Shown piece by piece: positions 58,270 to 64,000 of a DNA stretch of 64,000 bases. The position numbers and the translations under genes were made by a program. The stretch lies in assembly GCA_023101725.1 (NCBI GenBank), contig JALJCO010001098.1, positions 1,674,001 through 1,738,000 of the forward strand, written 5' to 3'. Source of the stretch: Atherinomorus stipes (Eukaryota > Chordata > Actinopteri > Atheriniformes > Atherinidae). Every line of letters starts with the position of its first letter. Position 1 is the stretch's first letter. The notes under the pieces are model-generated. The model did not search any database, was not told where the DNA came from, and worked only from the letters and a program-made list of their open reading frames with translations.

Positions 58270-59050
58270 TTTTTATTCTGAATTATAAACACGTGACTGG
58301 GTTGAGCTTGATGCATCCAGCCAGAAATCCCTGAGGTCGTTGTGGAGCTGAAGTGTTACTACAGAGCTGCAGAGAGAGATTCAACCAGAGAAATAGATGG
58401 AAAATAGACTGGAAATAATAATCTCAGCCACATGCACATGTTTTACTTTGATTTTAATTCATGCTTGGCAAAATGGAGATCAGCTCAGAGGGAGGGAAAG
58501 CACAAAAAAACATGGATGCAGCTGTGGTTTTATAAAGAGCTGTGGTGATATTTTTCATAGATATTCACATTCACAAGGACAGAAACTGAGGTTTGGGTTG
58601 AAAATGGACAAAGGTTTGACAGAAAACTGTGGTCTGGTTAACACAGTAAATGGGCAGAAATATTGAAAATAATAAAAGCGCCCTTGTTTTCCCGTCAAAT
58701 CCAGACTAATCGCCACAAGCTCATTTTTGCCACAAGATGTAAGGCCAAAAAAACATCCGCAGAGAATCAGCTGAGCCTCAAAACAGAAGCCAGCAGCGGT
58801 CCGATGTTTTTCATTGTCTCTGGAACCAACCAAACCTTTCGGACAAAACCATCATGTTGAGATTAACCAGATTTTATGTCCCCATAAATCCTCCCTACTG
58901 CACCAATCCCTGATCACCACATTTTACATCAAACGCAATCATCAGTTAGGGAGAAATTACAGAAAAAAAACCTTTGATCTGGTCTCTTAGGTATTTATCA
59001 TGTGTGGCAGAAATGAAGAATAAATTTCAGCTTGATTTTTGTTAAAGAAA

Positions 59051-59117
59051 TACAGTTGCCAGCTGAATTATTCCACCCCCTCTGCATGGGGGATGAATTA
59101 TTTTGCTGGTGCTTGTA
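59051..59117. mobile_element. 67-bp fold-back remnant of a Tc1/mariner element
   Basis: It starts TACAGTTGCCAGCTGAATTA and ends 'ttattttgctggtgcttgta'. The two arms are inverted with about 23 of 30 matches, separated by a few bases. It looks like two Tc1-type termini with the middle deleted. Confidence 0.6.
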
Positions 59118-59514
59118 TAATTGTAAACAATTATCTGCAGTTATAAACAGATCAAGCTTTCACACAAAACATGGTTTTCTGACCACGCAGCATTTTTTTC
59201 GTATCAGAATTGTTAAAATGTCTTAAAATTCTACCTTTGAAAAGAATAGCATGTCTTTTACTATTTACTGACATATAACGGGCCCTTATGAATATTTTAG
59301 TCTGACCCTGTTCATATCTCAAATGAGAAACTAGTGTAGTGAAAACTACAGTTAGCTAGGCGCAAGCTAGTCTAAGCAGCTTTGTCTTAGGCTCATGCGG
59401 AGCCTCACACGGGGTTTCATGGTTTTATTTTTGGTGAGCACTTTGTGTTGCATTCATTGTATGAAAAGTGCAGTGAAAAAAGTATGATTTAATATTCAAT
59501 CTTGAAATTAAGTG

Positions 59515-59885
59515 TAATTAGGGGCGTGTCCTTTTGATTAACAGGCAGCAGAGCAGCTACTGGCGTTAGCCATGGTGGCTAGTAGTTAGCTTCCCGCTTG
59601 CTCCGCTTGCTCCTTTGCCTGTAACAGAGTATCATGATGGTGGTCTTTTAGCTGGCGCACAACATGCCTTACATTTAACCCGCCTGTGATTATTTGCTTA
59701 GATTAGCTTTAGCTAGATTAGCTCAGAGCTCGTTGGCTGTCAATCATTCGCTCCCATGCTCACAGGCCATCTCTCTTTGGCCATTTTTGTATTTTCTGGG
59801 AATGTCGCTGAGATGACAACAGTGGGAATGCCCAACTGGCTTCACTTTAGCTCTTCAGAAACCGATGGGTGATGTGAGCAGATAA
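59515..59885 (-). repeat. 'gctaactcg / ggagctaaa' repeat, copy C (inverted)
   Basis: Same orientation as copy B: 'ggctgtcaatcattcgctcc', 'ttggccatttttgtattt' and 'tttagctcttcagaaaccga'. More diverged than A and B. Confidence 0.7.
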
Positions 59886-61844
59886 TTTCTTCATGATTTT
59901 TACAGTTTCTGTGTATTCTCCATGGCTTATTCTGTTGTTGGCAGATGTATTACAGCATTTTCAGGGGTTTTGTATGGATGCAAACATTTCCTGATGTCTG
60001 TATGGAAGTCTTTTCTGGAATGAAATCAGTTCCATCTCCATGATGTTATAGCTTAAGTTGAAGTCGCTAGCCTCTGACTAAAATATCCTTGTTTCCAAGC
60101 ACTATGTGGCTTGTGCCAGCCATATCATCAGTTCCTTGCAGTGCATGCAAACCAAGCTGGATTAATGCCGTACATCTGCACCAGGCCGGGAATGAAATGT
60201 GCTCTTATACTCGAGTGGAGGGTTGAGTCATTTTGAAGTTTCTTTTTTGGATCTGCAGGTGGCAGAAGGGCTGGTATTGGTTGGTAAACTCCGAAGGGAA
60301 GAGTTTTTTCAGCGGTTTGCTTCAGTTCTGGCAATATTTTATGTTTTAGAGCAATAACACTGGTGACACGCATTCAGCGAGAGGATCTAAATATCCAAAA
60401 ACACGTAATTACAAGCTGGCCAGTCACAAGGGAATACTTTGCTAGCCATATTCATGTTGCGGGCTTCATGTCAGATCTGGAAGAGGTGTGTGTTTAGCCT
60501 CTGCAGACCTATGCAGAGCATTCGGCAATGATCGCAGTTGGTTTGTCCGGTGTTCTATGGAAACTTTGGGTTTTCCTCTTTAAGAGTTTCACTGCTGAAT
60601 GATTTATAGTAACATATGACTTGTATCACATAAAATCATCTGACAGTCACGTTAATAAGATTAAAAACTCATTTTTTGAGAGATAACTGAGTTAAAATTT
60701 GAAAATAAAGACCACCATGTCACTTGGTGTGTCTTAACATTTTCTTTGCGAGAAACTGTGGAGCTGCTATTTCTTAACTCAAGAACATGATCATTAATCC
60801 CATTTATGCAAAGGCTGTAGCTTAAATACTTCCAGGTCATTTAATTCAGTCCAAAACTTCCCAAATTAAAAACAGATTTGTATCCTCAGATTCCCCCCTG
60901 AGCTTGTGCATGCTGGAGATTCCATGAACTCATTAAACTGCAATGTGAAAACATGTGCTGCTCAAATATTTCTCACTTTTCACAAAGGCGTTCTTCAGCC
61001 ATGACAAAATGTTAAGCCAGAGGATGCAAAAATGACAACACTTGTAAAAATCCGACAAATAACCGCGCAACGTGACTCAGCTGTCGGGTTGTCACAACCC
61101 ACAGTTTGACAGGTGAAGTGAGGCCTTCGAGGTACCTGGGAAGAAATCTGAATAAAAACCTGTATTTAATCAGTTGTTCTTTCGCTTGAGGCTGATCTGT
61201 TCTGCAAACTCCATGGGAATTTATTCCATTTTAAATCATACTGACAAGACAGAGAGAGCGCTGCAGATTGACGGAGGAAGCAGAAGGGTGAGACTCGAGT
61301 GAGAGGAACAGATAAAATAAATATTAGAATTTTCCTCCTACACTTAGATTCAATTACAAAAAACTGAACAGACAAATGTAGAAGTTTTACATCGTGGTGT
61401 TCAGTTAAAGCAAATTTGAAGTTAAATACTGAAGCCAACCTCCCTCTTTTCCTATCGAATGTGGAAAATAGCAGCATAGAATGGCAGAACACGCGTAAAA
61501 ATGCATTTTTCTTTGGTCTACCAAAGTCAAATTTTACCTTTTGTCATATCACTCTGAACATAAACTTTTACCGTGCAAACATTGGTAATTTGTCATCTGT
61601 TCTATGTTATGATGCATCATCCCAGCTCTTTATTTTTGAAAGAAATTTACTGCACTGATTTCCACAATGCTGCAAAAACTCTGATTTGTTGAACTATGGT
61701 AGAACCCTGTTTAAGGGCATTGCCAAAGGGGTGTCCTATGGGAGCGTGGACCACTCCTACAATCTAACAGGTCCTTCAAAGTGCCACTCCAATATAGACA
61801 ATCAAATTCTCACAGATTTTTAATGAAAACTAACATTTATGTCA

Positions 61845-61884
61845 GATGTTTACCCAGACATCGGATGTCTGCGGGTAAACATCA
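61845..61884. repeat. 40-bp near-perfect palindrome
   Basis: GATGTTTACCC with AGACATC is followed by GATGTCT with GGGTAAACATC: 18 complementary bases per arm and one 2-base bulge. Confidence 0.8.
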
Positions 61885-62464
61885 GATAGCCAAGTGCAAG
61901 TGAAAGCAGCATGTAATGTATTTGTTTTGTATGATACTGATCTACATCCACACTTGCATATTCTTGATCATAATACAGCATTCATACAGCATCATCTTGC
62001 AGACTATGTGTGTGTTTGTACAGTCTGTTTGCATCATGATTCCACCAGATGTGATGACTGTGCAAAGTTAAACAGCAAAGAAATCTAAAACAAGCATTGG
62101 TTGAACTTGTGATTTGGCTCAATGTTGTTTTTTTTTTCTCAGTAATCATTAAAGTTTAAATGTCTGTAGTGATTACACCTGTAAAATAAGTATTTTTTTA
62201 ATAGAGAGATATCACTATTTGTTTTCACATATTTTGTTATATTTTCCATCTGATGACTGCTTTAGTTGTAATTATTATAATTCCTAAAATATAGACCTTT
62301 TTATTTTTATTATTTTTTAAAAAAAGGTCTCATTTGTGTCACCCATTTCCTGGTGTGTGGCCCTTCCTGGCCCCCCATCAAACATCTGCTAGACCTGCCC
62401 CTGTGTCTGGTGACTAGTGCTTCAAATAAAAGGGCAGATATTTGATCTCTCACACCATTTCAAG

Positions 62465-62820
62465 TCCTCATCCAGATGCAGCAAACATACCCAAAGCATG
62501 ATAGCACCACCACCATGTTTCACAGATGTGTCAGGTTTTCATTTCTCCAAACAAATGCTCATTTAAACTATATGCATTATATTCATCTGTTACTTTTTAT
62601 TTATCCACAGAAATTCTTTTAATTTAGCCTTCTGGCTCATCCATGTGATCATCACCAAACTGCAGCAATGTTCTCTGTGGCTTCCTCCTTGCTGCCCCTC
62701 CAGTCACACCATTGTTCAGTATTTTCCTGATGATGGGGTAGAGTTGTTTAGACACAACTCCGGCTTCCTTTGCGGTTTCACAGATTTGCACACAGTTCTC
62801 TTCTTTTTCCTCCATTTGTA
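62465..62820 (-). pseudogene. Possible Tc1-like element remnant
   Basis: The sequence 'agcatgatagcaccaccacc' then 'atgtttcaca', read on the minus strand, matches the style of the catalytic region of Tc1-type transposase genes. The minus frame at 62624-62815 is open but not recognisable. Identification is weak. Confidence 0.35.
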
Positions 62821-63251
62821 CACATTTTCTGTCTTTGTGGCTTAGATTGGTGGAGTTTAGCCGCTCTGGAGATGATTTTGGAACCTCGGAAAACTCAGAA
62901 ATTCATGATGTTCCTCCATAGGACAAATGTAAGAGTTGTTAATGCAGAAATGTTGACTTTTCTACAGGGTTCAGAAACTTTTAAGCCTCAGTTCGCATGA
63001 CTGAGACAACGTGCCGAACCAGTTTTCTGGTCTTTAAGTTAGGAGGTTATCTTTGATATGCCAAATATTTGAGATCAAAGTGTCTGATAGGTTTGTACTA
63101 CAAACCTGCACATGTTGGAAAAGGTTCGCAATCCAGATAATGTGGCTTATCGCTACAATCGCTTTCTCCTGCAGATAACCAAGCTAAGCACTGGTTAGCG
63201 TGGCTAAAGCTTTAGGATGATACTAATGAGTAAGAGCTGGGCTGTAAACCA

Positions 63252-63664
63252 CACTGCAAAAACTTAAATCTTACCAAGTATAGTTTTCTCATTTTAAGTC
63301 AAAATATCTCATCACACTCAAAATATGACAAAATTACCAAAAGAGAAACAATTCAGTGAGATAAAGAAACTTGTTACAAGGTAATGCATCTTATTTCAAG
63401 AAATCTTATTAAGAAAATTTTGCTTGCTCTATTGGCAGATGTGTTTTTTTTTTTTTTTGCTTGTAATAAGCAAAAAATTCGGCCAATAGAACAAGGAAAT
63501 TTTCTTTATAAGGTTTCTTGAAATAAGATGCATTGCCTTAAAACAAGATCTTATATCTCACTGAAATGTTTCTCTTTGGTAATTTTGTCTTATTTTGAGT
63601 GTGATGAGATATTTTGCCAAGAAATTAGAAAACTATACTTGGTAAGATTTGAGATTTTGCAGTG
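63252..63664. mobile_element. Palindromic MITE with CACTGCAAAA ends
   Basis: A 413-bp fold-back element. The left arm CACTGCAAAAACTTAAATCT and most of the following 180 bp are inverted at the right (ending 'agatttgagattttgcagtg'). A T-run separates the arms. This end type is widespread in fish. No coding capacity. Confidence 0.9.
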
Positions 63665-63842
63665 CAGAGCTGCCTCATCTCAACAGATACCAGGATCAAG
63701 AGTGATTAAATACGAGATAAAATCAACCAGGAATTACAAACCAAACAAATGAGGTGTATGTAAATAGTTCAGTCAGTTTATGTTAGAAGATAAATGCAGT
63801 TGGATGTGGTTGAACAGTGAGGGAGCTGGTCTGTGTCTTCAG

Positions 63843-63875
63843 AAAAGGGAGAGCAGGAGAGCGCTGAAGCAGCCG
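63843..63875 (+). other. Candidate 33-nt phase-preserving exon in dbp intron 3
   Basis: The acceptor 'ctgtgtcttcag' (ends 63842) and the strong donor GTGAGT (63876) bracket 33 nt. Using the phase left by exon 3 it reads EKGEQESAEAA with no stop and restores the same phase. It may be a real optional exon or a chance pair of splice-like signals. Confidence 0.25.
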
Positions 63876-64000
63876 GTGAGTTAACATTCAGGGCTGTGAT
63901 TAATCCTGGAGCGGGAAGGGTTAAACAAGACACTGACTCTGCACTCTGTAACAGCACAGACAGAGAGAGCAGTGCTGGAGGGGGGGGAGGGAGGGAGAGA

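Larger units (their letters stand above)
53032..64000 (+). other. dbp intron 3, open to the window end
   Basis: At least 11 kb. I searched for PAR/bZIP motifs (EPDPADLAL, KKARK, KNNEAAKRSRDARR) in the translated frames and found none, so the bZIP exon must lie beyond the window. Stretches not listed separately (53.6-55.3, 56.1-59.0, 60.0-62.4 kb) show no exon or repeat I can name. Confidence 0.7.

Noticed and set aside
1..64000. CRISPR arrays, tRNA or rRNA genes, operons, integrons or phage genes
   Set aside because: No regularly spaced repeats, no cloverleaf-like sequence with A/B boxes that I could confirm, and no prokaryotic gene organisation; the window is vertebrate nuclear DNA.

Overview
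This is a teleost fish genomic window, most likely from a percomorph-type fish. The evidence is large introns, exons with vertebrate splice signals, and a dense load of fish-type DNA transposons: Tc1-like MITEs, hAT MITEs, fold-back elements and non-LTR retrotransposon tails. The clade is an inference from repeat style and gene content. Nothing in the window is prokaryotic.

Three protein-coding genes are supported, all on the + strand. (1) The last two coding exons of a Shisa-family AMPA/GABA-A receptor auxiliary protein lie at 9258-9639 and 12482-12932. The protein ends in the PDZ ligand EVTV and is most likely shisa7; its 5' exons lie upstream of the window or went unrecognised. (2) A 1382-residue C2H2 zinc-finger protein occupies 28387-32535 in a single large coding exon. 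Its finger order matches ZNF865. Candidate non-coding 5' exons and a CpG-rich promoter lie at 18.6-19.7 kb. (3) The first three coding exons of a PAR-bZIP clock-output factor, best match dbp, lie at 40688-40883, 50185-50453 and 52836-53031, with intact and mutually consistent splice phases. Its basic region and leucine zipper would lie beyond position 64000. Human SHISA7, ZNF865 and DBP are all on 19q13, so the gene order supports the three calls.

Region by region: 1-9.2 kb has no recognised gene. It holds two Tc1-like MITEs, a third MITE split by a LINE fragment, and a 1.43 kb DNA transposon with 20-bp inverted repeats. The shisa7 intron (9.6-12.5 kb) carries a fold-back element with two hAT-like insertions, one with a perfect 8-bp target duplication. 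The interval 12.9-17.5 kb is probably shisa7 3' UTR plus a MITE. At 21.9-23.3 kb there is a 1.4 kb stretch of almost pure purine (A/G) that may be an assembly or base-calling artefact. A stack of nested transposons sits at 25.4-27.6 kb. The znf865 3' UTR probably runs to a poly(A) signal at 35452. A CpG- and CCAAT-rich block at 37.5-38.3 kb looks like an orphan promoter. The dbp promoter/5' UTR is at 39.7-40.7 kb, with a palindromic CRE. The dbp introns hold most of the remaining repeats.

The genes are not an operon and have no obvious joint pathway. shisa7 is a synaptic membrane protein, znf865 is a nuclear zinc-finger protein, and dbp is a circadian transcription factor. I found no new multi-gene system. 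The most interesting signals are a MITE family with one shared core but two unrelated terminal repeats, the purine tract, the orphan promoter with a signal-peptide-like mini-ORF, and the E-box next to a G-run at the start of dbp intron 1.
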